DNA of 64,000 nucleotides from Larkinella knui (GTDB lineage Bacteria; Bacteroidota; Bacteroidia; Cytophagales; Spirosomataceae), in assembly GCF_003858645.1 (NCBI RefSeq), contig NZ_RQJP01000001.1:1302001-1366000 (forward strand), read 5' to 3'. The notes below the pieces were generated by a model that had not been told where the DNA came from, searched no databases, and was given only the letters and a program-made list of their open reading frames with translations. Made by a program: the position numbers and the translations under genes. Below are positions 17,652 through 25,906 of this stretch, piece after piece (position 1 is the first letter of the stretch; the number at the start of each line of letters is the position of its first letter).

Positions 17652-18206
17652 ATGGTACAGAACGACGAATTAATACGGATCATCGATTTACTCAATACGA
17701 CGTATGAAGGGGAAGAAGCCTGGCACGGACCTTCGCTGGTCGAAGTGCTGAGCGGAGTTTCGCCCGAAATGGCGGGCCACCGGCTAACCCCCAATACGCA
17801 TTCCATCGCAGAACTGGTCTTTCACATGACCAGCTGGCGTATTTTCTGCGTTAAAAAAATGCAGGGAGATAAAGATTTCGATATCAAGACCCCGGAGAAA
17901 AATTTCGGATCTTTTCAGGTCATCGACGATTTTGAATGGGAAGCCCTGCAAATGGAACTTAGTCTGAGTCAGGAAGAACTGGTCAATGAACTCGATAAAC
18001 GGGACGATGATGAATTTCTGGAAGATATCGTGCCCGGTAGAGACTATACGTACTATGATATGCTGCACGGTGTTATCAACCATGACACCTACCACTCCGG
18101 GCAAATCTCGATCATTAAAAAAGGACTGAAGTTTAAAGGACTGGACGAAGACCACGCCCACGATGAGTTCGGATCAAAATATGGCGATGAATTCGACGAT
18201 TATTGA
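17652..18206 (+). CDS. DinB-family putative metal-dependent protein
   Basis: 184 residues forming a DinB/YfiT-like four-helix bundle. The metal-binding histidines are in the expected places: HSIAELVFHMTSW in helix 2 and HGVINHDTYHSGQI near residues 140-153. Family members include thiol-dependent transferases, but most are unassigned. The acidic C-terminus (HAHDEFGSKYGDEFDDY) is unusual. It ends 59 bases before the EVE gene and may head that operon. A second, distant DinB protein sits at 36556. Confidence 0.9.
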   Translation: MVQNDELIRIIDLLNTTYEGEEAWHGPSLVEVLSGVSPEMAGHRLTPNTHSIAELVFHMTSWRIFCVKKMQGDKDFDIKTPEKNFGSFQVIDDFEWEALQMELSLSQEELVNELDKRDDDEFLEDIVPGRDYTYYDMLHGVINHDTYHSGQISIIKKGLKFKGLDEDHAHDEFGSKYGDEFDDY

Positions 18207-18265
18207 CCCGTCGACTGACCTTTTCGCCGTATTTAACCATCCATTCATTATAACCCACCAAACCA

Positions 18266-18676
18266 TTGAACTATTGGCTCGTCAAGTCCGAACCGGACGC
18301 TTATTCGTGGGACGATTTTGTTAAGCAGGGCAAAGCTGTGTGGGACGGCGTGCGCAATTACCAGGCCCGTAACAACCTCGCGGCCATGCGCCTGAACGAC
18401 CAGGTGTTGTTTTACCACAGTGTGGCAGGCAAGCAGGTGGTCGGGCTGGCCAGGGTGAGCCGGGAATCGTATCCCGATCCCACCATACCGGAAGATCCAC
18501 GGTGGGTGGTGGTGGAACTGGAACCTGTTGCCGCTCTTCCCAAACCGGTTACGCTGCAGCAGATCAAAACGGAACCGTTGTTGCAGAATATTCCTCTGAT
18601 CCGGCACTCCCGCCTGTCGGTTGTTCCGATCAGTACCAATGAATTTGAGTGTATTTTAGCCCTGGGTCATGCGTAG
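18266..18676 (+). CDS. EVE-domain protein with TTG start
   Basis: 136 residues, essentially one EVE (PUA-like) domain: MNYWLVKSEP at the N-terminus, WDGVRNYQARNNLAAM and DQVLFYHS are the classic motifs. EVE domains read modified nucleobases in nucleic acid. Only a TTG start fits: an in-frame TAA lies 15 bases upstream of it and the next in-frame Met is inside the domain. The last eight bases overlap the following methyltransferase gene, so the two are translationally coupled. A role in recognising modified RNA or DNA is family knowledge; the link with the methyltransferase is an inference. Confidence 0.92.
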   Translation: MNYWLVKSEPDAYSWDDFVKQGKAVWDGVRNYQARNNLAAMRLNDQVLFYHSVAGKQVVGLARVSRESYPDPTIPEDPRWVVVELEPVAALPKPVTLQQIKTEPLLQNIPLIRHSRLSVVPISTNEFECILALGHA

Positions 18677-19565
18677 CACGAATCTGGAACTGTTGACCCC
18701 CGAAAACTGGCCTTCGTACGAATTGATCGACACGGGCGGTTTTGAAAAACTCGAACGCTTCGGAGCCATCATTCTCAGTCGTCCGGAACCGCAGGCCATC
18801 TGGCCCAAATCACTGACCGACGAAGAATGGCAGCAACGCGCCAATGCCATATTCAAACGGGATAAGGGATCTCAGGAAAAGGGAGAGTGGGTTTTGCGTT
18901 CAAAAATGGACGGCAAGTGGTTTATCCCGTATCAGCAGCAAGGGCTGGATTTGACCTTTAAACTGTCGTTATCCTCTTTTAAACACGTCGGAATTTTTCC
19001 GGAGCAGGCCGTCAACTGGCCCTATATTCATCAGAAGGTATCGGCCTTGCCGGTTGAAAAACCGCGCATTTTAAACGTATTCGCGTATACCGGGGCCGCA
19101 TCACTGGCGGCCCGGCAGGCCGGAGCGGAGGTAACCCATGTCGATGCCGTTCGGCAGGTGATTACCTGGTCGCGCGAAAATATGGAAGCCAGCGGACTCG
19201 ACAACATTCGCTGGGTAGTGGAAGATGCCCTGAAGTTTGTCCGGCGCGAAGCCCGGCGTGGAAATACCTACCACGGTCTGATTCTGGACCCGCCCGCCTA
19301 TGGTCGGGGACCGGAAGGCGAGAAGTGGCTTCTGGAAGAAAACCTCAACGAACTGTTGCAGGTCTGTTCGGAATTACTGGACAAGCAGAACTTCTTTTTG
19401 ATCATCAACTTATATTCCCTGGGGTTTTCGGCCCTGATTCTGGAAAATCTGATGCGGGCCCATTTTGTAAACCGCCCCAACACCGAATTTGGCGAGCTAT
19501 ACCTTGCCGACGGTTTTGCCAAGCGGCTGCCTCTGGGCGTATTTTATCGGTTTTCTTCCATCTAA
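18669..19565 (+). CDS. Class I SAM-dependent methyltransferase, RlmI/RlmK-like
   Basis: 298 residues. The SAM motif NVFAYTGAASLAARQAGA (about 138-155) and the post-I acidic residue (THVDAVRQVI) are followed by the catalytic-type LDPPAYGRG motif, as in 23S rRNA cytosine-methyltransferase-like proteins (PF10672 group). It lacks the PUA domain that RlmI carries at its N-terminus; instead a separate EVE (PUA-like) protein is encoded immediately upstream with an eight-base overlap, a possible split arrangement. Substrate and position are unproven. Confidence 0.9.
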   Translation: MRSTNLELLTPENWPSYELIDTGGFEKLERFGAIILSRPEPQAIWPKSLTDEEWQQRANAIFKRDKGSQEKGEWVLRSKMDGKWFIPYQQQGLDLTFKLSLSSFKHVGIFPEQAVNWPYIHQKVSALPVEKPRILNVFAYTGAASLAARQAGAEVTHVDAVRQVITWSRENMEASGLDNIRWVVEDALKFVRREARRGNTYHGLILDPPAYGRGPEGEKWLLEENLNELLQVCSELLDKQNFFLIINLYSLGFSALILENLMRAHFVNRPNTEFGELYLADGFAKRLPLGVFYRFSSI

Positions 19566-19570
19566 AGCTC

Positions 19571-19578
19571 TATATTTG
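19571..19578 (+). promoter_or_regulatory. Candidate -7 promoter element for the TPR lipoprotein
   Basis: TATATTTG followed by C matches TAnnTTTG and lies 77 bases before the 19655 start. The -33 partner is poor. Confidence 0.5.
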
Positions 19579-19654
19579 CGCTGGAAACAGCACGATTGTC
19601 TGCAATCCAGTTGCTGCGTAAGCAGCAACAAATGACGATTTTTGCAAAACTGGG

Positions 19655-20827
19655 ATGGGCAAATGGTGTGGCCTTTGGGGGCTGATTGGGTTGTGTTTGC
19701 TGATGGGTTGCTCCGATGATGACCATCGGCAGTCCCGGATTCCCGCTGTGCCGCAAAACTCGGCCGATACGCGGAATCAGGCCGCTCTGGAAGCCTTGAC
19801 GCGGGCCATCAACCAGAGTGGTCCGGCATCGGCATATGCCAAACGGGCTGCGGTTTATATGGATCTCGGCAAAACCGACGAAGCCCTGGCCGACATCAAC
19901 GAAGCGCTTGAAAAAGAAAATAATGAAGGCCGGTATCATTTTGTCAAAGCCCAAATCCTGCGGAAACGCAAAGCCTACGACGAGGGGTTGGAAAGTGCGT
20001 TACGCGCCGAAGGCCTGGGAGTGAATACCCCGGAATTATACATCGTGGTTGGGGATTTGCTGCAGCAGGAAAAGCAGTTGGATCGGGCCCGGTTTTATCT
20101 GGTGAAAGCTCTGCAAATGGCACCGTATGAAGGTGAAGCCTTTTATCTGAACGGGCTGGTGGCCGCCCAGTCGGGCGACACAACCCGGGCCATCGCTTAT
20201 TACAAAAGGGCACTGACGTTGAAACCCCGGTTTCTGGAGCCGTATGTGCAGTTATCGATCATTCATTCGGTTCGGGGAGACTATGCAACGGCCATTGCCT
20301 ACAACAAGCGGGGGACCGGTTATTTTCCGAATGACCCCGGTTTACTCTACGCCCTGGGCCATATTTACCAGCAGACTGCCGCGCCCGACAGTGCGTATTT
20401 CTTTTACCAGAAAGTATTGCAACTGGAACCGACGATGGTGCAGGCCCAGTTTCAGTCTGGCCTGGTGATGATGAAACTGCGCAATATGGCTCAGGCGCTG
20501 CACCACTTTGATCAGGTTGTAAAACAGGCCCCGGAATTTCCGCGTATCCATTATTACATGGGCCAGTGTTACGAACAATTCCGGGAGTGGGAACAAGCTA
20601 CCCGGCAGTATGCGTTAGCTATGCAGGCGAATGCCGCCGACCAGCAAGCCTATTATGGGTACTGGCGGGTACAAAAACGAAAGATGTATGGCGATGTTGC
20701 CGATATTCCGTACGACGACCGGCCGGTTCAGCCAACCCGCCCCGGTCAGATTCTCGACACCACGCGGGTGCGCGTCATGATGATTCAGCCCCGATCCCGA
20801 TTTAACCGGGATTCAACAAGAAATTAA
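19655..20827 (+). CDS. Tetratricopeptide-repeat lipoprotein
   Basis: 390 residues. A lipobox (LLMGC, Cys at residue 19) ends the signal peptide. From about residue 45 there are at least seven TPR units, recognised by repeated A-Y-xx-R/G helices such as AYAKRAAVYMDLGKTDEALAD, AFYLNGLVAAQSGDTTRAIAY and LLYALGHIYQQT. It should be a periplasm-facing scaffold anchored in a membrane. The partner is unknown. It lies 72 bases upstream of thrS in the same direction and could share its transcript. Confidence 0.9.
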   Translation: MGKWCGLWGLIGLCLLMGCSDDDHRQSRIPAVPQNSADTRNQAALEALTRAINQSGPASAYAKRAAVYMDLGKTDEALADINEALEKENNEGRYHFVKAQILRKRKAYDEGLESALRAEGLGVNTPELYIVVGDLLQQEKQLDRARFYLVKALQMAPYEGEAFYLNGLVAAQSGDTTRAIAYYKRALTLKPRFLEPYVQLSIIHSVRGDYATAIAYNKRGTGYFPNDPGLLYALGHIYQQTAAPDSAYFFYQKVLQLEPTMVQAQFQSGLVMMKLRNMAQALHHFDQVVKQAPEFPRIHYYMGQCYEQFREWEQATRQYALAMQANAADQQAYYGYWRVQKRKMYGDVADIPYDDRPVQPTRPGQILDTTRVRVMMIQPRSRFNRDSTRN

Positions 20828-20899
20828 GCAAACGCTTTCGCTTTCCCTCTTCTTTTTGGATAATTGCCGATTGAATACCAATGATAAACTTTATAACCA

Positions 20900-22849
20900 A
20901 TGAGTGACCAAATTCGCATTACACTGCCCGACGGCAGTGTCCGGGAGTATCCCAACGGAGTAACCAGTCTGGAGATTGCCATGAGCATCAGCGAAGGGCT
21001 GGCGCGCAATGTATTGGCGGCCAAGGTAAATGGCACCGTACAGGATGCAACGCGCCCCATAACAACGGATGCAACGGTTACCTTGTTGACGTGGAACGAT
21101 ACGGAAGGAAAAGCGACATTTTGGCATTCATCCGCTCACTTGCTGGCCGAAGCACTGGAAGAACTGTATCCGGGCATTAAATTCGGAATCGGACCGCCGA
21201 TCGAAAAAGGGTTCTATTATGATGTCGATCTGAACGGACAGCATTTCTCGCAGGACGATTTCAAGAAGGTGGAAGATAAAATGCTCGAGCTGGCACGGCA
21301 GAAACAGGAGTTTGTTCGCCAGCCCATCAGCAAAGCCGAAGCCGTCGCTTACTTCGAGAAGAAGGGCGATCCGTATAAACTCGACCTGCTGGAACGACTC
21401 GACGACGGAACCATCACCTTTTATACCCAGGGCAACTTTACGGACTTATGCCGCGGACCGCACATTCCGCATACCGGTTTTATCAAAGCCGTCAAGCTCA
21501 TGAATGTGGCCGGGGCGTATTGGCGGGGCGATGAAAAGAACAAGATGCTGACCCGCGTCTATGCCGTCACGTTTCCGAAACAGAAAGAACTGGACGACTA
21601 CCTATACCTGCTGGAAGAAGCCAAAAAGCGCGATCACCGGAAGTTGGGCAAGGAGCTGGAACTGTTTGCTTTCTCGGAAAAAGTGGGTGCGGGTTTGCCC
21701 CTTTGGTTGCCCAAAGGAACCATGTTGCGCGAACGGCTGGAGAATTTTTTGCGAAAAGCGCAGGTTCGGGCGGGCTATCAGCAGGTGGTAACGCCCCACA
21801 TCGGTTCGAAGCAACTGTATGTGACGTCGGGCCACTGGGAAAAATACGGGGAAGATTCGTTCAAGCCCATTCTGACGCCGGAGGCAGGGGAGGAGTTTCT
21901 TCTGAAACCCATGAACTGCCCGCACCACTGCGAAATCTATAAAACCAAGCCCCGTTCCTACCGGGATTTGCCCTTGCGATTAGCCGAGTTCGGAACCGTA
22001 TACCGCTACGAACAAAGTGGCGAACTACACGGTTTGACCCGCGTTCGGGGCTTTACCCAGGACGATGCGCACATCTTCTGCCGGCCGGATCAGGTGAAAG
22101 AAGAGTTCATTAAAGTGATCGACCTGGTGTTGTATGTTTTTAAATCACTCGGTTTTGATGACTACAGCGCCCAGATTTCGTTGCGCGATCCCGAAAACAA
22201 GCAGAAATACATTGGTTCGGATGAACTGTGGGAAAAAGCGGAAGGCGCCATTATCGAAGCCTCTGCCGAACGGGGGCTACGAACCGTTACCGAATTAGGC
22301 GAAGCGGCATTCTATGGTCCCAAACTGGATTTCATGGTTCGGGATGCGCTCGGGCGGAAATGGCAGTTGGGAACGATTCAGGTCGATTACAACTTACCCA
22401 ATCGTTTTGAACTGGAATATACCGGCTCAGACAATCAGAAATACCGTCCGGTTATGATCCACCGGGCGCCGTTCGGTTCGATGGAGCGGTTTATTGCGAT
22501 CCTGATCGAGAACTCGGGCGGTAACTTTCCGCTCTGGCTCTCGCCCGATCAGATTGCGGTCTTGCCGATTTCGGAGAAATATGAGGACTATTCCAACGAA
22601 GTTTTTCTAACTTTGCAGGAAAGCGACATCCGGGGCTACGTCGATCACCGGGATGAGAAGATCGGTCGCAAGATCCGGGATTCGGAAATCAACAAGGTTC
22701 CTTTTATGCTTGTTTTGGGCGAGAAAGAACAGGCCGAAGGGCGCGTTTCCGTCCGCAAACGGGGCGAAGGCGATATTGGCTCGATGACGATTGCGGAGTT
22801 TGTCGACTATTTTCAGAACGAAATCAAGCCGGTGGCGAAAGCCGTTTGA
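20900..22849 (+). CDS. thrS: Threonyl-tRNA synthetase
   Basis: 649 residues, full length for ThrRS. Domains in order: TGS (1-62, [14 protein letters not shown]), the editing/SAD domain with [11 protein letters not shown] (~80) and a CRGPHIPHT zinc/editing motif, the class II catalytic core with motif 2 ([31 protein letters not shown]) and the zinc Cys in [14 protein letters not shown], and motif 3 ([11 protein letters not shown]). The anticodon-binding domain occupies ~550-640. It charges tRNA-Thr. It is followed by infC-rpmI-rplT, a common bacterial order. No T-box leader is visible in the 72 bases upstream. Confidence 0.99.
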   Translation: MSDQIRITLPDGSVREYPNGVTSLEIAMSISEGLARNVLAAKVNGTVQDATRPITTDATVTLLTWNDTEGKATFWHSSAHLLAEALEELYPGIKFGIGPPIEKGFYYDVDLNGQHFSQDDFKKVEDKMLELARQKQEFVRQPISKAEAVAYFEKKGDPYKLDLLERLDDGTITFYTQGNFTDLCRGPHIPHTGFIKAVKLMNVAGAYWRGDEKNKMLTRVYAVTFPKQKELDDYLYLLEEAKKRDHRKLGKELELFAFSEKVGAGLPLWLPKGTMLRERLENFLRKAQVRAGYQQVVTPHIGSKQLYVTSGHWEKYGEDSFKPILTPEAGEEFLLKPMNCPHHCEIYKTKPRSYRDLPLRLAEFGTVYRYEQSGELHGLTRVRGFTQDDAHIFCRPDQVKEEFIKVIDLVLYVFKSLGFDDYSAQISLRDPENKQKYIGSDELWEKAEGAIIEASAERGLRTVTELGEAAFYGPKLDFMVRDALGRKWQLGTIQVDYNLPNRFELEYTGSDNQKYRPVMIHRAPFGSMERFIAILIENSGGNFPLWLSPDQIAVLPISEKYEDYSNEVFLTLQESDIRGYVDHRDEKIGRKIRDSEINKVPFMLVLGEKEQAEGRVSVRKRGEGDIGSMTIAEFVDYFQNEIKPVAKAV

Positions 22850-22859
22850 TGACAGGCGA

Positions 22860-22919
22860 GCGCCCTGAACAGCCAGTACGGAACGGAGAAACGGTTCATT
22901 CTGGCTTGTTCAGGGCGCA
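22860..22919 (+). promoter_or_regulatory. Hairpin between thrS and infC
   Basis: GCGCCCTGAACA-GCCAG (22860-22876) pairs with CTGGC-TTGTTCAGGGCGC (22901-22918), with one bulged base. There is no T-run after it, so it is a weak or factor-dependent terminator, RNA processing site or leader structure of infC. Inferred only. Confidence 0.55.
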
Positions 22920-23047
22920 ATGTCTTCATTTTCTTGCTCCGAATACACAAAATGCTTATTTTACCGGAAACTTTATAAATCGTATTGCGTTATAGGCACG
23001 TAATCACCCGCAACAGCGGACCCATTTTTCAACTCTAAATAGTATCT

Positions 23048-23608
23048 ATGGCATTACAGCGCAGACCCATGCGCCCACCGCGTGTGGTCGAAGAACCTTA
23101 CCGGATCAACGGCCGTATTCTAGCCCGTTCGGTTCGGGTAGTTGGTGAGAACGTCGAACAGGGCGTTTACGATATTCAACAGGCACTTGAACTGGCCAAA
23201 TCGCAGGCCCTGGACCTCGTCGAAATTTCCCCAAATGCTGTGCCGCCCGTTTGCCGCATTGTTGACTACTCGAAGTTCAAATACGAACAGAAGAAGAAGC
23301 AGAAGGAAATCAAGGCGAAGGCTCAGAAAGTCGTTATCAAAGAAATCCGGTTTGGCCCAAATACCGACGACCACGATTTTGAATTTAAACTGAAACACGC
23401 CATCAACTTCCTGAAAGAAGGCTCGAAGGTGAAAGCCTATGTCCAGTTTGTAGGCCGTTCCATCGTCTTCAAAGAGCGTGGTGTTGAACTGCTCCAACGG
23501 TTTGCCAAAGGCCTGGAGGACATCGGCCGTGTCGAGGCTGAACCCAAACTGGAAGGCAAACGGATGAGTATGTTTCTGGCACCGAAGGTGGTTCAGGTGA
23601 AAAAATAA
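23048..23608 (+). CDS. infC: Translation initiation factor IF-3
   Basis: 186 residues with both IF-3 domains: the N-domain ([30 protein letters not shown]), the lysine-rich linker helix ([17 protein letters not shown]), and the C-domain ([29 protein letters not shown]). It starts with a normal ATG, not the rare AUU/AUC codon that lets IF-3 repress its own synthesis in E. coli, so that control is not expected here. It binds the 30S subunit and checks the start codon. Confidence 0.99.
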   Translation: MALQRRPMRPPRVVEEPYRINGRILARSVRVVGENVEQGVYDIQQALELAKSQALDLVEISPNAVPPVCRIVDYSKFKYEQKKKQKEIKAKAQKVVIKEIRFGPNTDDHDFEFKLKHAINFLKEGSKVKAYVQFVGRSIVFKERGVELLQRFAKGLEDIGRVEAEPKLEGKRMSMFLAPKVVQVKK

Positions 23609-23615
23609 TCCGTTT

Positions 23616-23691
23616 TAAGGTTTAACGTGAAGATTTTCAGTTGCTGTTTCACAGTGGCAGTCAATCCTGTACGTTAAACCTTAATTTTTTT
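23616..23691 (+). terminator. Long-loop hairpin with T-run between infC and rpmI (terminator/attenuator)
   Basis: A perfect 13-bp inverted repeat, TAAGGTTTAACGT (23616-23628) and ACGTTAAACCTTA (23671-23683), encloses 42 bases that hold a small inner stem (CTGT-TTC-ACAG). Seven T follow at 23685-23691. Because a promoter-like box follows at once, it may stop infC transcripts or act as an attenuator for the ribosomal-protein genes. Confidence 0.65.
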
Positions 23692-23694
23692 AAC

Positions 23695-23702
23695 TATCTT
23701 TG
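23695..23702 (+). promoter_or_regulatory. Candidate -7 promoter element for rpmI-rplT
   Basis: TATCTTTG followed by C, identical to the tRNA-Glu -7 box, 40 bases before the rpmI start. No clear -33 TTTG lies 19 bases upstream, as that position falls in the hairpin arm. Confidence 0.6.
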
Positions 23703-23741
23703 CGCCCTGTTTCACAATCAGCAACAATTCTGTTTACAGCA

Positions 23742-23939
23742 ATGCCAAAAGTAAAAACCAATTCGGGCGCCAAGAAGCGTTTCAAGCTGACTGGTACCGG
23801 CAAAATCAAACGGAAGCATGCCTTCCACAGCCATATCCTGACTAAAAAGTCGACCAAACGCAAGCGGAACCTCGTTCACGACACGCTGGTTTTCAAAGGA
23901 GATGAGCGTCGGATCAAAGTAATGCTCAACCTGGCGTAA
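23742..23939 (+). CDS. rpmI: 50S ribosomal protein L35
   Basis: 65 residues from the ATG at 23742, giving the normal L35 N-terminus [14 protein letters not shown]; the frame continues upstream but that part is leader DNA. The protein is strongly basic ([20 protein letters not shown]). It belongs to the 50S subunit and is cotranscribed with rplT. Confidence 0.98.
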   Translation: MPKVKTNSGAKKRFKLTGTGKIKRKHAFHSHILTKKSTKRKRNLVHDTLVFKGDERRIKVMLNLA

Positions 23940-23952
23940 CTACGCCTACTTT

Positions 23953-24086
23953 CGCGGATTCTCCGCGCGGTTTCATGTTCAACCCGATCTCAGGCCCCTT
24001 CAAGAATAGTTAAAAGTTAAAAGTTAATAATTAAAAGTAAAACGGGTATTTACCTGGTTTTAACTTTTCATTTTTCATTTTTAACT
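23953..24086 (+). repeat. A/T-rich imperfect inverted repeat between rpmI and rplT
   Basis: A small hairpin CGCGGA-TTC-TCCGCG (23953-23967) follows the rpmI stop. Then a (TTAAAAG)-like tract at 24008-24043 faces a (TTTTCA)-like tract at 24057-24085, giving a long imperfect A/T stem-loop. It sits inside an otherwise tight operon. Such low-complexity elements are often seen between Bacteroidota genes. Confidence 0.55.
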
Positions 24087-24126
24087 GGTTTCTGTCGCCT
24101 GTTGTCAAAAACAAACAAAATCAAAA

Positions 24127-24471
24127 ATGCCACGTTCAGTGAACCACGTAGCCTCCAGGGCGCGTCGCAAGAAAGTAATGAAATTGGCCAAAGGGTACTT
24201 TGGTCGTCGTAAAAATGTTTGGACGGTAGCAAAAAACGCGGTTGAAAAAGGCCTTGTTTATGCATTCCGCGACCGTCGCCAGAAGAAACGCGATTTCCGC
24301 GCCCTCTGGATTCAGCGGATTAACGCCGGTGCGCGTTTGCACGGTGTTTCCTATTCTGCGCTGATGGGAAAGATTCACTCAGCCGGTATTGAGTTAAACA
24401 GAAAGGTACTGGCCGATCTGGCCATGAACCACCCCGAGGCATTCAAAGCCGTTGTTGAAACTGTGAAATAA
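24127..24471 (+). CDS. rplT: 50S ribosomal protein L20
   Basis: 114 residues, the standard length. The N-terminal helix [20 protein letters not shown] and the [22 protein letters not shown] motif are diagnostic. It binds 23S rRNA early in 50S assembly. In other bacteria L20 represses its own operon by binding a leader structure; the unusual hairpins upstream of rpmI and rplT are candidates for such control here. Confidence 0.99.
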   Translation: MPRSVNHVASRARRKKVMKLAKGYFGRRKNVWTVAKNAVEKGLVYAFRDRRQKKRDFRALWIQRINAGARLHGVSYSALMGKIHSAGIELNRKVLADLAMNHPEAFKAVVETVK

Positions 24472-24477
24472 ATAACC

Positions 24478-24510
24478 GCAGGCAGCCCTCACCGGCTGCC
24501 TGCTTTTTTT
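24478..24510 (+). terminator. Intrinsic terminator of the infC-rpmI-rplT operon
   Basis: Stem GCAGGCAGCC/GGCTGCCTGC (24478-24487, 24494-24503), six-base loop, seven T (24504-24510). It touches the stop codon of the convergent 24509 gene. Confidence 0.95.
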
Positions 24511-24925
24511 AGGAAGACGTATCGACTACGAGCGTTTTCAGCCCCGCCCAGTGCCCGTCTGCTTTCCGGCCCAATAGGTACAGATCCATTTCCGTTTCGC
24601 CAATCCGGAACACCTGCCGGTTTTCCAATAGATTTTCGATGTGTTGCCGCAGCTCCCTAAAGCGTGCGGTTTGTTGCTTTTCTTCTTCCCCAAACCAGGC
24701 CTGGTCGGTGACTACGGGTTGCCAGAACTCGGTTTCCGGTATTTCTTCAACGTAAATTTCCGGCGTAATCAGTAACAAATCCCGGACTTGGTTGCTCGAC
24801 AACGGCGGGTCGAAATCGATGGTATATTCCACGTAGTCAATGGGTTCGTCCGATTCGCTGGGGTAAACCAGCTCCGTCAGCAAATTGGCTAACGACGATT
24901 CCGGGGTAGATTCTTTGGGCGGCAT
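24509..24925 (-). CDS. Nuclease A inhibitor-like protein (NuiA family)
   Basis: 138 residues. The whole length resembles cyanobacterial NuiA as I recall it: LLTELVYPSESDEPIDYVEY at the N-terminus (NuiA has a SESEYPFEVF-type stretch), EEIPETEFWQPVV, a helix WFGEEEKQQTARFRELRQHI, NRQVFRIGETEMDLYLLGR and WAGLKTLVVDT at the C-terminus. NuiA blocks the sugar-non-specific DNase NucA by plugging its active site. No NucA-type nuclease gene is in this window, so its target is unknown or elsewhere. No signal peptide, so it acts in the cytoplasm. Confidence 0.88.
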   Translation of the reverse strand: MPPKESTPESSLANLLTELVYPSESDEPIDYVEYTIDFDPPLSSNQVRDLLLITPEIYVEEIPETEFWQPVVTDQAWFGEEEKQQTARFRELRQHIENLLENRQVFRIGETEMDLYLLGRKADGHWAGLKTLVVDTSS

Positions 24926-24935
24926 GTGTTACAAT

Positions 24936-25007
24936 CCGTAAATAATTGCGTCTTAATAAAAACTGATTCCTGATCGGGAAGTTATTTACAAAGAAACCGT
25001 AAATAAC
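24936..25007. promoter_or_regulatory. Repeated CCGTAAATAA and 9-bp inverted repeat in a divergent promoter
   Basis: CCGTAAATAA occurs at 24936-24945 and 24997-25006. The second copy is half of a perfect inverted repeat GTTATTTAC/GTAAATAAC (24981-24989, 24999-25007). They lie between the divergent NuiA-like and DUF937 genes and look like operator sites. Confidence 0.5.
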
Positions 25008-25070
25008 CACTTCTGGCTGAAGTTCAGGTATTTTATCCATTTCTATAAAGCGTATTAACCACTTACAATC

Positions 25071-25640
25071 ATGATGGAGACCCTTATGAATTTGATTCGC
25101 CAGCAATCCGGCGATGCCGTTATTAACAATCCGGCTATTCCGAATCATCAAAATGAAGAAGCCATGCAGGCTATTTCGGGCGGTATTCTCGGCGGTTTGC
25201 AACAACAGGCGCAGGGCGGCAATCTGGCCGATCTGCTCGGCATGGTGACCGGCCAGGGCAATGTACACCAGAGTCCGGTGACGCAGGGTGTGCAGCAGAA
25301 CGTTCAGCAGAGCCTCATCGAGCGGCTGGGTATTTCGCCCCAGGTAGCCATGTCGGTTGCGTCAGTGGTGGTGCCGATGGTGTTGAGCAAGTTGATGAAC
25401 AAAGCCCAGGACCCGAACGATTCGAGTGTGGATGGAAACCAGATTCTGGGTGCGGCAACCGGTAATCAGGGCGTCGACTGGATGGGCGCGGCCAGTTCCG
25501 CAATGTCCGATGGCAAGCTGGATATGAATGATCTGATGCGCGTAGCGGGCGGTTTTATGGGTGGGGGCAATACCGCTCAGCAAAACCAGTCGAACGCTGG
25601 CGGGCTGGGTGGATTGCTCGGCGGTTTGTTCGGAAAATAA
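25071..25640 (+). CDS. DUF937-domain protein
   Basis: 189 residues rich in Gly, Gln, Met and Ala, with no signal peptide. The DUF937 pattern is clear: METLMNLIRQQSGDAV at the N-terminus, then GGILGGLQQQAQGG, and a central ALA/VAL-rich helix VAMSVASVVVPMVLSKL, ending in a glycine-rich tail (GGLGGLLGGLFGK). The family is widespread and unassigned. Two adjacent ATGs begin the gene; the first is used. Confidence 0.88.
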   Translation: MMETLMNLIRQQSGDAVINNPAIPNHQNEEAMQAISGGILGGLQQQAQGGNLADLLGMVTGQGNVHQSPVTQGVQQNVQQSLIERLGISPQVAMSVASVVVPMVLSKLMNKAQDPNDSSVDGNQILGAATGNQGVDWMGAASSAMSDGKLDMNDLMRVAGGFMGGGNTAQQNQSNAGGLGGLLGGLFGK

Positions 25641-25643
25641 TCG

Positions 25644-25675
25644 AAGGACGGATGGAAGAATCCGTCCTTTTGTTC
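25644..25675 (+). terminator. Intrinsic terminator of the DUF937 gene
   Basis: Stem AAGGACGGAT/ATCCGTCCTT (25644-25653, 25660-25669) followed by a T-rich stretch broken by one G. Confidence 0.8.
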
Positions 25676-25796
25676 TTTCAAAACACGACGAATGGAGGAG
25701 ATCATGCCAAAAAGCACCTCTGTCGGTTCAGGGGTTTACATCGTGTCAGAAAGAAGACTAAAATAGAAACTAAAAAAGCCATTCAGTCAGCTTTAG

Positions 25797-25810
25797 CTGT
25801 CAATCTGTCA
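25797..25810 (+). promoter_or_regulatory. CTGTCA direct repeat upstream of dnaK
   Basis: CTGTCA occurs at 25797-25802 and 25805-25810 (period 8), about 100 bases before dnaK. No CIRCE (HrcA) inverted repeat is visible in the 266-base gap, so heat-shock control, if any, uses another signal; this repeat is the only candidate I see. Confidence 0.35.
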
Positions 25811-25906
25811 CGTTTTAATGCATTTGCATGGGCTGGCATAGGTCTTGTTCAATAGGCAATTGTAGTTTGTCAAAAGACTAAAAAGCAAGACATTCGTCAA
25901 AGTATC

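Noticed and set aside
20828-20899. T-box or amino-acid leader before thrS
   Set aside because: Only 72 bases are available, with no hairpin series or T-box-like core.
25561-25855. Two short frames between DUF937 and dnaK
   Set aside because: They cross the DUF937 terminator and look like random translation; the region reads as a promoter zone.
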